Origin: an uncultured Pelagibacteraceae bacterium
GTDB lineage: Bacteria > Pseudomonadota > Alphaproteobacteria > Pelagibacterales > Pelagibacteraceae
Assembly: GCA_902524945.1 (NCBI GenBank)
Contig: CABZFF010000005.1
Span: 1 to 64,000 of the forward strand
Direction of reading: 5' to 3'
DNA: 64,000 bases
Shown here piece by piece: positions 41,840 to 52,242 of the stretch. How positions within the stretch are numbered: position 1 is the first letter of the stretch; the number at the start of each line of letters is the position of its first letter. Position numbers and translations under genes: made by a program. The notes below the pieces were generated by a model. The model was given only the letters and a program-made list of their open reading frames with translations, had not been told where the DNA came from and did no database searches.

Positions 41840-42727
41840 ATGGAAAGCATACCTTACGATAAAAGATCGGGAAAAATCTGGTTCAACGGCAATACCGTTG
41901 ATTGGAAAGATGCTAACATCCATATTTTAAATCACGGTTTACACTACGCGAGTTGTGTTTTTGAAGGTGAGCGTGTTTATGACGGAGAAATTTTTAAACT
42001 TGAGGAGCACACAGAGAGATTGTTCTATTCTGCAAAAAGAATGGGTATAGAAGTTCCTTACAGTCAAAAAGAGATTAATGAAGCTTGCAAAAATATAGTA
42101 AATATTCAGAAAGTTAAAAACGGATATGTAAGACCTTTAATTTGGAGAGGCAGCGAAATGATGGCAATATCAGCACAAAAAAACAAAATACATGTTGCAA
42201 TAGCTACTTGGGAGTGGGGTTCATATTTTGACCCTAAATTAAAGTTAAATGGTATTAAGCTAAATATTTCTAGTTGGAGACGACCTGCACCAAATACTAT
42301 TCCATGGGATACAAAAGCAGCAGGTTTATATATGATATGTACACTTTCAAAACATGAGGCAGAGGCCAACGGTTTTACCGACTCTCTTATGCTTGATCAT
42401 GAAGGATATATTGCTGAAGCTACTGGCGCTAACGTTTTTTTTAAAAATAAGTCTAATGAATTACACACGCCAATTCCCGACTCATTTTTAGATGGTATTA
42501 CAAGACGTGAGGTTATTAAAATTGCTAAGTCAAAAGGAATTAAGATTATTGAGAGAAAAATAAGGCCTGAGGAGATGAAAGAGTTCATTGGATGTTTTTT
42601 GACAGGTACTGCGGCAGAAGTGACACCAGTTTCACAAATAAATGAGTATAAATTTAAAGTTTGTAATGTAATTTCTGATCTGAACGATGCATATCAAAAT
42701 CTAGTAAGAAAAGACTCTGCAGCTTAA
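41840..42727 (+). CDS. ilvE: branched-chain amino acid aminotransferase
   Basis: GKIWFNGNTVDWKDANIHILNHGLHYASCVFEGER; start placed at the ATG at 41840 (MESIPYDKRSG) rather than 41765. Confidence 0.94.
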   Translation: MESIPYDKRSGKIWFNGNTVDWKDANIHILNHGLHYASCVFEGERVYDGEIFKLEEHTERLFYSAKRMGIEVPYSQKEINEACKNIVNIQKVKNGYVRPLIWRGSEMMAISAQKNKIHVAIATWEWGSYFDPKLKLNGIKLNISSWRRPAPNTIPWDTKAAGLYMICTLSKHEAEANGFTDSLMLDHEGYIAEATGANVFFKNKSNELHTPIPDSFLDGITRREVIKIAKSKGIKIIERKIRPEEMKEFIGCFLTGTAAEVTPVSQINEYKFKVCNVISDLNDAYQNLVRKDSAA

Positions 42728-43308
42728 CTCTTACTATCTTCATTTATAGCGTGGTCGATACCTTTTAAGAGATAACCGTAACCGGTATATAAAGTCAAGA
42801 AAGCTGACAACCATAAAAGAATAATACCAACTGTTTGTGCATTATAGTCTTGAAAGTTAATAATCTTATTTCCAATATCCCCAGTTAACAAAATTGCAAT
42901 TGAAGTCATTTGTATAAAAGTTTTTAATTTAGATAAACTTGTCACCTGCATTATAATTTTCCCTTTAGCTAAAAATTCTCTAAGCCCAGATACCAAAATT
43001 TCTCTAGTCAAAATAATTACAGCTGCGATAACTTCATAGTTTTTTATTGTTTCATTCATCACTAGTAAGATCAGTGCTGCTGCTACCAAAATTTTATCTG
43101 CAATTGGATCTAATAATTCTCCCAACTTTGACTCTTCTTTAAAAAATCTCGCTAATAAGCCATCCAAATAGTCAGTAAAACTTGCAAGAACAAATAAAAA
43201 GAAAGGTATTAAATCTCCAAAAAAACCTGGAATAAAAAAAGTAACAACAAAAACTGGAACAATTATTATTCTACCGATAGTGAGTATATTTGGTATCTTT
43301 AATTTCAT
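42724..43308 (-). CDS. pgsA: CDP-diacylglycerol-glycerol-3-phosphate 3-phosphatidyltransferase
   Basis: NILTIGRIIIVPVF; DYLDGLLARFFKEESKLGELLDPIADKI. Confidence 0.95.
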   Translation of the reverse strand: MKLKIPNILTIGRIIIVPVFVVTFFIPGFFGDLIPFFLFVLASFTDYLDGLLARFFKEESKLGELLDPIADKILVAAALILLVMNETIKNYEVIAAVIILTREILVSGLREFLAKGKIIMQVTSLSKLKTFIQMTSIAILLTGDIGNKIINFQDYNAQTVGIILLWLSAFLTLYTGYGYLLKGIDHAINEDSKS

Positions 43309-45147
43309 TTATTCGTGGAAATAATCATATATTTTCTTTGCTATATTGTCTTCTATTCCTTCGACTGATTTTAAATCGTCGAAGCTTGCAGACTCAACAG
43401 CGCGCGCAGACCCAAAATGATTTAATAAAGCTCTTTTCCTTTGTTTTCCAATCCCTTGGATTTGATCTAACAAAGATTTGCTAAGATTTTGCTTTCTTTT
43501 AGCTCTGTGGGTACTTATCGCAAATCTATGAGCCTCATCTCTAAGTCTTTGAATAAAAAATAATAATGGATCATTTCTTTCTAAAATATATTCTTTACTT
43601 TTATAATAGATTTTTTCCTCTCCAGCATTTCTTCTTTTACCTTTTGCTATGGCCAAAATTGGTAAATCGTGCAATCCTAATTCATTAAGAACTTCTCTAG
43701 AAACTGAATATTGTCCTTTTCCACCGTCTATCATTATTAAATCTGGCAATGACAGTGAACCAGATTTTTCCTTAATAGCTTTAGAAAATCTTCTAAATAA
43801 AACTTCTTTCATCATCCCATAATCATCATTTTTTACTTTTTCATCTTTAATATTGAATTTCCTGTATCTTTTCTTAACAAAACCCTCATTACTGAAACAA
43901 ATTAATGATCCGATAGAGTCCGTTCCCTGAATGTGGCTATTATCGTAAACTTCTATCAATTCTATATTGTTATTAATATTAAACTTAGATGCTAACTCTT
44001 CGATAAGATTATTGTTAGTATCTGATTGAACGAGTTTTTGTTTCAAAGCTTGTTTGGCGTTTTTCTCCGCAAGATTAGAGATACTTAACTCATTTTTACC
44101 TTTTGCTAACTTAATAATAATATCTTTTTTATCCTTCTCAGAAAAAGTTTTTTCAATAAGTTTTTTGTCTTTGACCTCACAGTTAGTTAATATCAGCCTA
44201 GGAATAGTTTTATTTTCATAAAATTGCGATATAAAAGAACTTAATATATCTTCAACACTGTCATCTGGATCATGCTTTGGATAGAAAGCCTGATTACCCC
44301 AGTTTTGTTTTGACCTGAAAAAAAACACTTGCACACATGTTTTTCCAGTCTCTTTATAAATACTAATAACATCAGCTTCTGTTAAGTTTGTTTGATTTAT
44401 TTTTTGAGAAGTTTGTATTTGAGTTAATGCTTTTATTCTATCTCTAGCTATAGCTGCTTTCTCATAATCCAATTCTTTACTAGCTTTTTCCATTTCTTTG
44501 GATAAATTTTTCTGAATTCTTCTAGATTTACCTGAAATAAAATCAATAGCGTCGGCTACTGTGGAATCGTAATCTTTTTCATTTATATGTCCAACACACG
44601 GAGCTGAGCATCTTTTAATTTGGTAAAGGATACACGGCCTTTCTCTATTTTTAAAAACAGTGTCATCACAAACACGTAAAAGAAAAATTTTTTGTAAAAT
44701 TTTTATTGTCCAATTAGCAGATCCAATTGATGCAAAAGGACCAAAATAGTATCCAGTTTTTGATTTTTTCCCTCTTAATTTTGTAAGTTGTGGCCACTTA
44801 TCTTTATTACCAATATAAATATAAGGAAAAGATTTGTCATCACGCAAAAGAATGTTGTAACGAGGTTTATGTTTTTTTATTAAATTTGCTTCTAATAGAA
44901 GAGCCTCGCTCTCATTACTTGTGGTAGTAGTTTCAAGGTTATGTGTGAGTGAGAGCATTCTCTCGGTTCTAATTGGAAGGTTTGACTCAGTGACATAACT
45001 TTTAAGTCTATTTGGTATGTTTTTAGCTTTCCCAATATAAAGGATTTCACCAGTGGAACTAATCATTTTATAAACACCAGGGTTATTTGGTATTAGCGGT
45101 ATTTTTTCCTTAATTACTTTTTTTCCCAATTCTAAACTATTCATCAT
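43309..45147 (-). CDS. uvrC: excinuclease ABC subunit C
   Basis: [38 protein letters not shown]; helix-hairpin-helix end. Confidence 0.97.
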   Translation of the reverse strand: MMNSLELGKKVIKEKIPLIPNNPGVYKMISSTGEILYIGKAKNIPNRLKSYVTESNLPIRTERMLSLTHNLETTTTSNESEALLLEANLIKKHKPRYNILLRDDKSFPYIYIGNKDKWPQLTKLRGKKSKTGYYFGPFASIGSANWTIKILQKIFLLRVCDDTVFKNRERPCILYQIKRCSAPCVGHINEKDYDSTVADAIDFISGKSRRIQKNLSKEMEKASKELDYEKAAIARDRIKALTQIQTSQKINQTNLTEADVISIYKETGKTCVQVFFFRSKQNWGNQAFYPKHDPDDSVEDILSSFISQFYENKTIPRLILTNCEVKDKKLIEKTFSEKDKKDIIIKLAKGKNELSISNLAEKNAKQALKQKLVQSDTNNNLIEELASKFNINNNIELIEVYDNSHIQGTDSIGSLICFSNEGFVKKRYRKFNIKDEKVKNDDYGMMKEVLFRRFSKAIKEKSGSLSLPDLIMIDGGKGQYSVSREVLNELGLHDLPILAIAKGKRRNAGEEKIYYKSKEYILERNDPLLFFIQRLRDEAHRFAISTHRAKRKQNLSKSLLDQIQGIGKQRKRALLNHFGSARAVESASFDDLKSVEGIEDNIAKKIYDYFHE

Positions 45148-45539
45148 ACTTTTGATTTTGATACTTCGATACCAACAGATTTAGTTTTTTTCAAGATATC
45201 TAACTTCTCTATCTTAAGATTTATCTTTTTAACAAGTTTATTTTTAAATATCATATTAAAAATATTTTCTGCTAGATCTTCGAGTAGTTCGTGATGTCTT
45301 AAATATGAAATTTTTTCAATTTTATCGACTATTTCTTCATAATTGAGTATTGAATTTAAATCTTTACTATTAGGAAGTACATATGGATTAGTTAAAATTT
45401 CAATATTAAATTTTACTCTTTGCTTCTTTTTTTTTTCAAAATTATGTATCCCTATCGAAATATTTAAAATTAAATCTTTTATAATTACTTTTCTTTTATA
45501 TTTAAATTTTTCTTTCTTTTTGAATTTAATTATTTTCAT
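45144..45539 (-). CDS. folB: dihydroneopterin aldolase-like (FolB)
   Basis: [53 protein letters not shown]. Confidence 0.87.
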   Translation of the reverse strand: MKIIKFKKKEKFKYKRKVIIKDLILNISIGIHNFEKKKKQRVKFNIEILTNPYVLPNSKDLNSILNYEEIVDKIEKISYLRHHELLEDLAENIFNMIFKNKLVKKINLKIEKLDILKKTKSVGIEVSKSKV

Positions 45540-46291
45540 TCTTTTGTATTAATAATATCTGGTGTTTGCCAAGCAAGTCTTTGTCCGCTATCGATATTTA
45601 TTATTTCTCCTGTTATACTTTTATTTTCAATAAAAAACCTTACCCCGTTACATATGTTATCTAGGTCTACTTTTTTCCTTAAGGGTGTAGATTTCCATTG
45701 TTTTTTGAAATGGGCTTCGGATTGTCTTTTGTTTTTTAAAGTTGGCCCAGGTGAGATACCATTCACTCTTATATTAGGCGCTAATTTCATAGCTGATGTT
45801 TTTGTGAAAGTGGCCAATGAAGATTTACTTAAAGTGTATGAGAAAAAAAAAGGAGTTAATTTTTCAACTCTTTGATCAATTATATTAATGATACATCCTT
45901 CTTTATTTTTAACTAGCTTTTTAAAACTTTGTGTTAAGATTGCTGGTGCTTTTAAATTTATATTTATATGTTTTAAAAATGATTTTTCGGAAAAATTCTC
46001 AAGATTATCATTTTCAAAAATAGAAGCATTATTAATTAAACAATCTAATCCTTTCATAGTTTTATGGGCTTTTTTTATTAAAATTTGTGTTTGTTTTAAA
46101 TTATTTAAATCAGCTTTGAACAAATATGCTTCAGCCCCAAGTTCCTCTAATTCTTTTTTTAATTTTAAGGCGCTACTTTTAGATTTATTATAGTGAATAC
46201 CTATTTTTGTTTGAAAGTTAACTAAACTCTTTGCGATTGCAGACCCTATTCTTGTTGCTGCACCAGTGATTATTATTTTTTTGGCTTCCAT
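45536..46291 (-). CDS. SDR oxidoreductase, pteridine reductase/FolM-like
   Basis: Start [15 protein letters not shown] (TGX3RXG); [32 protein letters not shown]. Confidence 0.85.
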   Translation of the reverse strand: MEAKKIIITGAATRIGSAIAKSLVNFQTKIGIHYNKSKSSALKLKKELEELGAEAYLFKADLNNLKQTQILIKKAHKTMKGLDCLINNASIFENDNLENFSEKSFLKHININLKAPAILTQSFKKLVKNKEGCIINIIDQRVEKLTPFFFSYTLSKSSLATFTKTSAMKLAPNIRVNGISPGPTLKNKRQSEAHFKKQWKSTPLRKKVDLDNICNGVRFFIENKSITGEIINIDSGQRLAWQTPDIINTKE

Positions 46292-48444
46292 TTTTTTATC
46301 GCTTTTCTTGGTTTAGTGCCCGGCATACCCATAGTTGATCTACCTTTTGGGTATACCTTACTTTTTAAATTATATTGGGAAATTTTCGGATTTAAAGTAA
46401 TTTCAAGTTCACTCGCCTCTAATTTTCTCATTTCGTCTCTTAGTTTAGCTGCCTCTTCGAATTCTAAATTAGATGCAGCTTCTTTCATTTTTCTATTCAA
46501 AGCTTTCAGATGTTTTTTTAAGTTTCCGCCTACATTTGAGCCCTCACTAATTTTTACGTAATCTTTTTCGTAAACGGACTCTAAGATATCACTTATCTCT
46601 TTTTTAACTGACTGAGCAGTTATTCCATTTTTCTTGTTATATTCTAATTGTTTATCTCTTCTCCTTTCTGTTTCCTTAATGGCTTTTTCAATACTCTTCG
46701 TGACTTTATCAGCATATAAAATTACTTTACCATCAACATTTCGCGCTGCTCTTCCAATTGTTTGAATTAAAGAAGTTTCAGATCTTAAAAATCCCTCTTT
46801 ATCAGCATCTAAAATTGCTACCAAAGCACATTCGGGAATATCTAATCCTTCTCTCAACAAATTAATTCCTACAAGAATATCAAACACTCCCATTCTCAAA
46901 TCTCTCATGATCTCAATTCTTTCAAGAGTATCAATGTCAGAGTGCATATATCTTATTTTAAGACCATTTTCGTGGAGGTACTCAGTAAGATCTTCAGCCA
47001 TTTTTTTTGTCAGCGTAGTAGCAAGAACTCTATATCCTTTTTTTACAATCTCTTTTGCTTCGTGCATAAGATCATCTACTTGAGTTTTAGCTGGCCTTAT
47101 TTCAACTGGTGGGTCTATTAAACCTGTTGGTCTAATGATTTGATCAATATATTTATTACTTGTTTGTTTTAGCTCCCAAGGTCCTGGAGTAGCAGAGACA
47201 AAAACAGTTTGTGTTCTCATTAAATCCCACTCTTCGAATTTTAAAGGTCTATTATCCATACATGATGGAAGTCTAAACCCATACTCGGCTAACGTACTTT
47301 TCCTTGTACGGTCACCTTTATACATTCCATTTAATTGAGGGACTGTTACGTGACTTTCGTCTACAAATATAATTGCATTATCTGGAAAATACTCAAACAG
47401 AGTAGGAGGTGGTTCACCAGCTTTTCTTCCTGATAAAAATCTTGAATAATTTTCTATTCCTGCACAAGTTCCGGTAGCTTCAATCATTTCAAGATCAAAT
47501 TTAGTTCGTTCTCTTAATCTTTGTTCCTCTAAAAGTTTATTATTTTCTCTATGTTTTTTTAAAGTCTCAGCTAACTCAGATTTTATTTGTCTGATTGCTT
47601 GCTCGATAGTAGGCTTAGGAGTTATGTAATGGCTATTAGCGTAAATTTTTATAATTGAGTAATCATTTGTCTTATCTCCAGTAAGTGGGTCAAATTCTTC
47701 AATTTTTTCTAATTTATTTAAATTAAAGCTTATTCTCCATGCCCTATCTTCCAAGTGTGATGGAAAAATCTCTAAATTTTCTCCTCTTACCCTAAATGTC
47801 CCTCTAAAAAAATTTTGATCGTTTCTTTTATACTGTAAGTTTATAAATGCTCTAATTAAATCATCTCGCTCGTATTCATAGTTTTTCTTTAAAGTAATAG
47901 TCATTTTTGAGTACGCCTCTACAGAACCTAAACCATAAATACATGACACACTCGCAACAATAATTACATCATCTCTTTCTAGCAAAGATCTTGTCGCTGA
48001 GTGTCTCATACGATCAATTTGTTCATTTATTGAAGCCTCTTTTTCTATATAAGTATCAGATCTAGGAACGTATGCTTCTGGAGTGTAGTAATCGTAATAA
48101 GATACAAAATATTCAACAGCATTATCAGGAAAAAAACTTTTAAACTCTCCGTACAATTGGGCCGCTAAAGTTTTGTTTGGTGCTAGAATTAGAGCCGGCC
48201 TATTAGCTTTTTCGATAACTTTCGCCATTGTAAACGTTTTACCCGATCCTGTAACCCCTAAAAGCACTTGTTCTTGTTTATTATCTTTCAAGTTTTTTAA
48301 TATTTGCTTAATAGCCTCTGGCTGGTCACCGCTAGGTTGAAAGTCACTCTTGATTTTAAAATTAATACCTCCCTCTAACTTCTTAATTTTTTTTGAGTTA
48401 TTAACTTCTAGATCAGCTAATTTTTCTTGATAAGTATTTTGCAT
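46273..48444 (-). CDS. uvrB: excinuclease ABC subunit B
   Basis: [53 protein letters not shown]. Confidence 0.98.
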   Translation of the reverse strand: MQNTYQEKLADLEVNNSKKIKKLEGGINFKIKSDFQPSGDQPEAIKQILKNLKDNKQEQVLLGVTGSGKTFTMAKVIEKANRPALILAPNKTLAAQLYGEFKSFFPDNAVEYFVSYYDYYTPEAYVPRSDTYIEKEASINEQIDRMRHSATRSLLERDDVIIVASVSCIYGLGSVEAYSKMTITLKKNYEYERDDLIRAFINLQYKRNDQNFFRGTFRVRGENLEIFPSHLEDRAWRISFNLNKLEKIEEFDPLTGDKTNDYSIIKIYANSHYITPKPTIEQAIRQIKSELAETLKKHRENNKLLEEQRLRERTKFDLEMIEATGTCAGIENYSRFLSGRKAGEPPPTLFEYFPDNAIIFVDESHVTVPQLNGMYKGDRTRKSTLAEYGFRLPSCMDNRPLKFEEWDLMRTQTVFVSATPGPWELKQTSNKYIDQIIRPTGLIDPPVEIRPAKTQVDDLMHEAKEIVKKGYRVLATTLTKKMAEDLTEYLHENGLKIRYMHSDIDTLERIEIMRDLRMGVFDILVGINLLREGLDIPECALVAILDADKEGFLRSETSLIQTIGRAARNVDGKVILYADKVTKSIEKAIKETERRRDKQLEYNKKNGITAQSVKKEISDILESVYEKDYVKISEGSNVGGNLKKHLKALNRKMKEAASNLEFEEAAKLRDEMRKLEASELEITLNPKISQYNLKSKVYPKGRSTMGMPGTKPRKAIKKWKPKK

Positions 48445-48482
48445 TTTGTGTTAATAATAAAATAATTATATTATAAATTTCA

Positions 48483-49670
48483 ATGAGCATAGTTTCCAAT
48501 AGTTTAAAACGTATAAAACCGTCGCCTACAATAGCAGTTACCTCAAAAGCTAGGGAAATGAGAGCTGCTGGAAAGGATGTTATCGGTTTAGGGGCTGGAG
48601 AGCCCGATTTTGATACTCCAGACAATATTAAAGAAGCGGCAATAGAGGCGATAAGAAAAGGGGATACAAAATATACTGCAGTGGATGGAACCCCAGCTCT
48701 AAAAAAAGCTATCCAAGCAAAATTTTCTAGAGAAAATCATTTATCATACGAGCTTGATCAAATTTCTGTTGGAACTGGTGGAAAGCAAGTTTTATATAAT
48801 GCTTTTATGGCAACTATAAATAAAGGTGATGAGGTAATTATTCCAGCTCCTTATTGGGTTTCTTATCCCGACATTGTCTTGTTAGCTGGGGGAAAGCCCA
48901 AAATAATAAAATGTGATGAAAAAAATAATTTTAAATTAACACCTGAAAAATTAACAAAAGCAGTTTCAAAGAAAACTAAGTGGATAATTATAAACTCTCC
49001 GTCTAACCCTACTGGCTCTGGTTATACAAAAGAAGAGATTATAGCATTATCGAAGATTTTAATAAAATACAAAAATTTATATATTTTAAGCGATGATATT
49101 TACGAGCATATTACTTATGAAGGTTTTAAATTTTTTACAATTGCGCAAATTGATAAATTAAAAAGTAGAACTTTGACTATGAACGGAGTGAGCAAATCTT
49201 ACTCGATGACTGGTTGGAGAATTGGTTATGCAGCCGGCCCAAAAGAAATAATTAAAGCGATGGCTAAAATTCAATCTCAATCAACTAGCAATCCTACATC
49301 TATAAGTCAGGCAGCTGCAGTAGAAGCTTTGAACGGTACACAAGACTTTATTTCAGAAAGATCAAATTCTTTTAAGGAAAGAAGAAATTTTGTTGTAGAT
49401 AGTTTAAATAATATAAAAGGTATAAGCTGCTTAAGCCCTGAAGGAGCTTTTTATGTTTTTCCAAACTGTAAAAAGCTACTAAATAGGAAAACAAAACTGA
49501 AAACTGATAAAGATTTTGTAGAGAAACTGTTAGAAGAAGCTGAGGTAGCTGTGGTTCAAGGTTCTGCCTTTGGTTTAGACGGTTACTTTAGGATATCTTA
49601 CGCTACTTCAATGGAAAATTTGAAAAAAGCAATGCAAAGAATTAAAAATTTTTGTGATAGCCTTAATTAG
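48483..49670 (+). CDS. aspartate aminotransferase (class I PLP)
   Basis: GLGAGEPDFDTPDNI; NSPSNPTGSGYT; NGVSKSYSMTGWRIGYAAGP. Confidence 0.95.
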   Translation: MSIVSNSLKRIKPSPTIAVTSKAREMRAAGKDVIGLGAGEPDFDTPDNIKEAAIEAIRKGDTKYTAVDGTPALKKAIQAKFSRENHLSYELDQISVGTGGKQVLYNAFMATINKGDEVIIPAPYWVSYPDIVLLAGGKPKIIKCDEKNNFKLTPEKLTKAVSKKTKWIIINSPSNPTGSGYTKEEIIALSKILIKYKNLYILSDDIYEHITYEGFKFFTIAQIDKLKSRTLTMNGVSKSYSMTGWRIGYAAGPKEIIKAMAKIQSQSTSNPTSISQAAAVEALNGTQDFISERSNSFKERRNFVVDSLNNIKGISCLSPEGAFYVFPNCKKLLNRKTKLKTDKDFVEKLLEEAEVAVVQGSAFGLDGYFRISYATSMENLKKAMQRIKNFCDSLN

Positions 49671-50613
49671 ACTCAGATAGATATTTTTCAGCTTCAAGTG
49701 CTGACATACAACCCATCCCAGCAGCGGTAACAGCTTGTCTAAAAATTTTATCCTTTACATCTCCTGCAGCAAAAACTCCTGGAATATTTGTTTCAGTAGA
49801 GTCAGGTTTTGTAATTAAATACCCTTCTTTGTCCATATTAAGTTGATCTTTAAACAAAGATGTTGCTGGATCATGACCTATGGCAATAAATAAACCATCA
49901 ACTTTAAGCTCTTTAACTTTATTATCTTTCACATTTTTAATTTTTAATGCATTAACAGTTTTCGGCTCTTTAGTGCCAATAACATCCTCAACTACAGTAT
50001 CCCAAATAATTTCTATTTTCTTATTAGATTTTAATTTTGCTTGAAGCATTTTTTCTGCTCTAAGTTCGTTTCTCCTATGTATTAAATAAACCTTTGAAGC
50101 AAATTTAGTTAGAAACATTGCTTCTTCAACGGCGGCATTTCCCCCGCCAACTACAGCCACTTCTTTTTCTTTAAAGAAAAACCCGTCACAAGTAGCACAT
50201 GCTGAAACTCCAAATCCTCTGAATTCTTGTTCAGATTTTAAATTTAACCATCTTGCTTGTGCTCCTGTTGAAATTATAAAACTATCTGCAGTGTAAACCT
50301 GACCACTATCACCTGTTGCTGTAAAAGGTTTTTTAGTTAAGTCAACTTTACTTATATGATCTTGTATCATCTCTGTGCCCACTGCTTCAGCCTGACCTTT
50401 CATTTCATCCATTAGCCATGGCCCCTGAATCACTTTTGAGTATCCAGGATAATTTTCAACATCTGTAGTGGTAGTTAATTGTCCTCCGGGTTGAGAACCA
50501 TGAACAAGTATTGGTTTAAGCATAGCTCTAGCCGCATAAATAGCAGCTGTATAGCCGGCAGGACCTGATCCAAGAATTAACACTTTTGTATGTTTTGTTG
50601 ATTTATTATTCAT
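49663..50613 (-). CDS. trxB: thioredoxin reductase
   Basis: VLILGSGPAGYTAAIYAARA; CATCDGFF redox motif; start placed at MNNKSTK. Confidence 0.97.
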   Translation of the reverse strand: MNNKSTKHTKVLILGSGPAGYTAAIYAARAMLKPILVHGSQPGGQLTTTTDVENYPGYSKVIQGPWLMDEMKGQAEAVGTEMIQDHISKVDLTKKPFTATGDSGQVYTADSFIISTGAQARWLNLKSEQEFRGFGVSACATCDGFFFKEKEVAVVGGGNAAVEEAMFLTKFASKVYLIHRRNELRAEKMLQAKLKSNKKIEIIWDTVVEDVIGTKEPKTVNALKIKNVKDNKVKELKVDGLFIAIGHDPATSLFKDQLNMDKEGYLITKPDSTETNIPGVFAAGDVKDKIFRQAVTAAGMGCMSALEAEKYLSESN

Positions 50614-50636
50614 TATGTAAAGGTATATAGTAACTA

Positions 50637-51590
50637 ATGTTAGAATTAAAAGCACTTCTTTTAACGCAAGGTATGCACGGCATGGTAAGTCAAGTAGAGG
50701 GATTAGCTAAAGCTTTAGGCCTAAGTTATAAACACCAAAAAATTGAATTAAAATCTTTTTGGAATTTAATTCCTCCTAAAATAAGCCCAATATCAGAAAA
50801 TTTGGTAAAAAATAAATTCGTATGTGATTGTAAAATCATTATATCTTGTGGAAGAAAAAGTGTAATACCATCAATAGCTTTAAAAAAAAGATTAGGTAAT
50901 CAAATTTTCAATATTCACATACAAGATCCTAAAGTTTCTTTTGAACACTTTGACCTTATAGTGAGTCCTGAGCATGATCGTTTGAGAGGTGAAAATATAA
51001 TTAACACAACGGGCGCTATTCACTACATTACAAAAAAAGAAATTAACGATAATTTAAAGTATTTAGGAATTGAAAAAGATAAAAGAAAAGAATTAGTAGC
51101 ATTTATTATTGGAGGACCAAACAAATATTATAATTATTCAGAAAAACAAATTCATGAACTTTTTAACAAAGTTAAAACATTATTTACTCCAGATAAATTT
51201 AAAATTATTATAATTCCTTCCTACAGAACACCTGAAAATATTTTAAAAATAGCATTTAATACCTTTAGCATTAATCATCATGTTGTAAAAAATATTGATA
51301 AAAAAGCTTATCTTTCTGCACTGGCAATCTCAAACTATATAGTTGTAACGTGCGACTCCACGTCAATGATTTCAGAGGCTGCGATGACTGGAAAACCTGT
51401 TTATATTGCCATGATGAAGTCTTTTAAGCCAACTGGAAGATTTAAAAAATTTTATTCACAATTGAAAGATTTAGGTATAACAAGAGAATTAGAAGATAGG
51501 GTTGAAAGTTGGAGTTACAATAGTTTAAATGAGGTAAATAGAATTGCTCCAATTGTAAAAGCAAAAATGAAAAAACATGGAATTATTTAA
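50637..51590 (+). CDS. ELM1/DUF1022 (mitochondrial fission ELM1-like) family protein
   Basis: SVIPSIALKKRLGN, FIIGGPNKYY, VTCDSTSMISEAAMTGKPVYI, LEDRVESWSYNSLNE. Confidence 0.85.
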   Translation: MLELKALLLTQGMHGMVSQVEGLAKALGLSYKHQKIELKSFWNLIPPKISPISENLVKNKFVCDCKIIISCGRKSVIPSIALKKRLGNQIFNIHIQDPKVSFEHFDLIVSPEHDRLRGENIINTTGAIHYITKKEINDNLKYLGIEKDKRKELVAFIIGGPNKYYNYSEKQIHELFNKVKTLFTPDKFKIIIIPSYRTPENILKIAFNTFSINHHVVKNIDKKAYLSALAISNYIVVTCDSTSMISEAAMTGKPVYIAMMKSFKPTGRFKKFYSQLKDLGITRELEDRVESWSYNSLNEVNRIAPIVKAKMKKHGII

Positions 51591-52242
51591 ATCATTAGAA
51601 AAAAGAACTAAACTATTTAGTGATCCTTTTAAACATTTTGAAATCAACCAGCCGCTGACTCAAAATGCTATTGATGAGATCTGTAGTGCAGAGATAGCTG
51701 ATCCCAGAAAACAAAATTTAAATTATGATGGAACAAGAGCTCTTGATGGAGGGGAGGGAGCCTTTCGAGCAGGAATTAAAGATGGTGGTAAAGCAAAAAA
51801 AATTAGATGTTATGTTACTAAAGAAAACTCTAATCAATTTCCAAATTTAACAAAATTTATAGAAGAATTAAGATCACCTGATGTTTATAAAAAGATTGGA
51901 TCATTAATTGGAAAAGATTTGAGTAATTCTTATGTAAGGCTAGAGGTAATTTGTGATAGAGAAGGTTTTTGGTTAAAGCCTCACTGCGATATTGAAGAAA
52001 AATTAATGTCATCAATAGTTTTTGTTAATTTACATAATGAGTCAGAAAATTTAGGAACTGATTTTTATGATGCAAAATTGAACAAAGTTAAAACAGTTCC
52101 TTATAAACATAATTATGGATACTTCTTTACCAGCGGACCAAACACTTGGCATGGAATGGAAAAAAAAGAAATTAAAAAAGAGAGAAGATGTATTCAAATA
52201 AATTATGTTACATTTGAAACTGATTGGAAAGTTAAAAGTTAA
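51577..52242 (+). CDS. 2OG-Fe(II) oxygenase-like protein
   Basis: [24 protein letters not shown] (HxD), [23 protein letters not shown] distal His/Arg. Confidence 0.75.
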   Translation: MELFKSLEKRTKLFSDPFKHFEINQPLTQNAIDEICSAEIADPRKQNLNYDGTRALDGGEGAFRAGIKDGGKAKKIRCYVTKENSNQFPNLTKFIEELRSPDVYKKIGSLIGKDLSNSYVRLEVICDREGFWLKPHCDIEEKLMSSIVFVNLHNESENLGTDFYDAKLNKVKTVPYKHNYGYFFTSGPNTWHGMEKKEIKKERRCIQINYVTFETDWKVKS

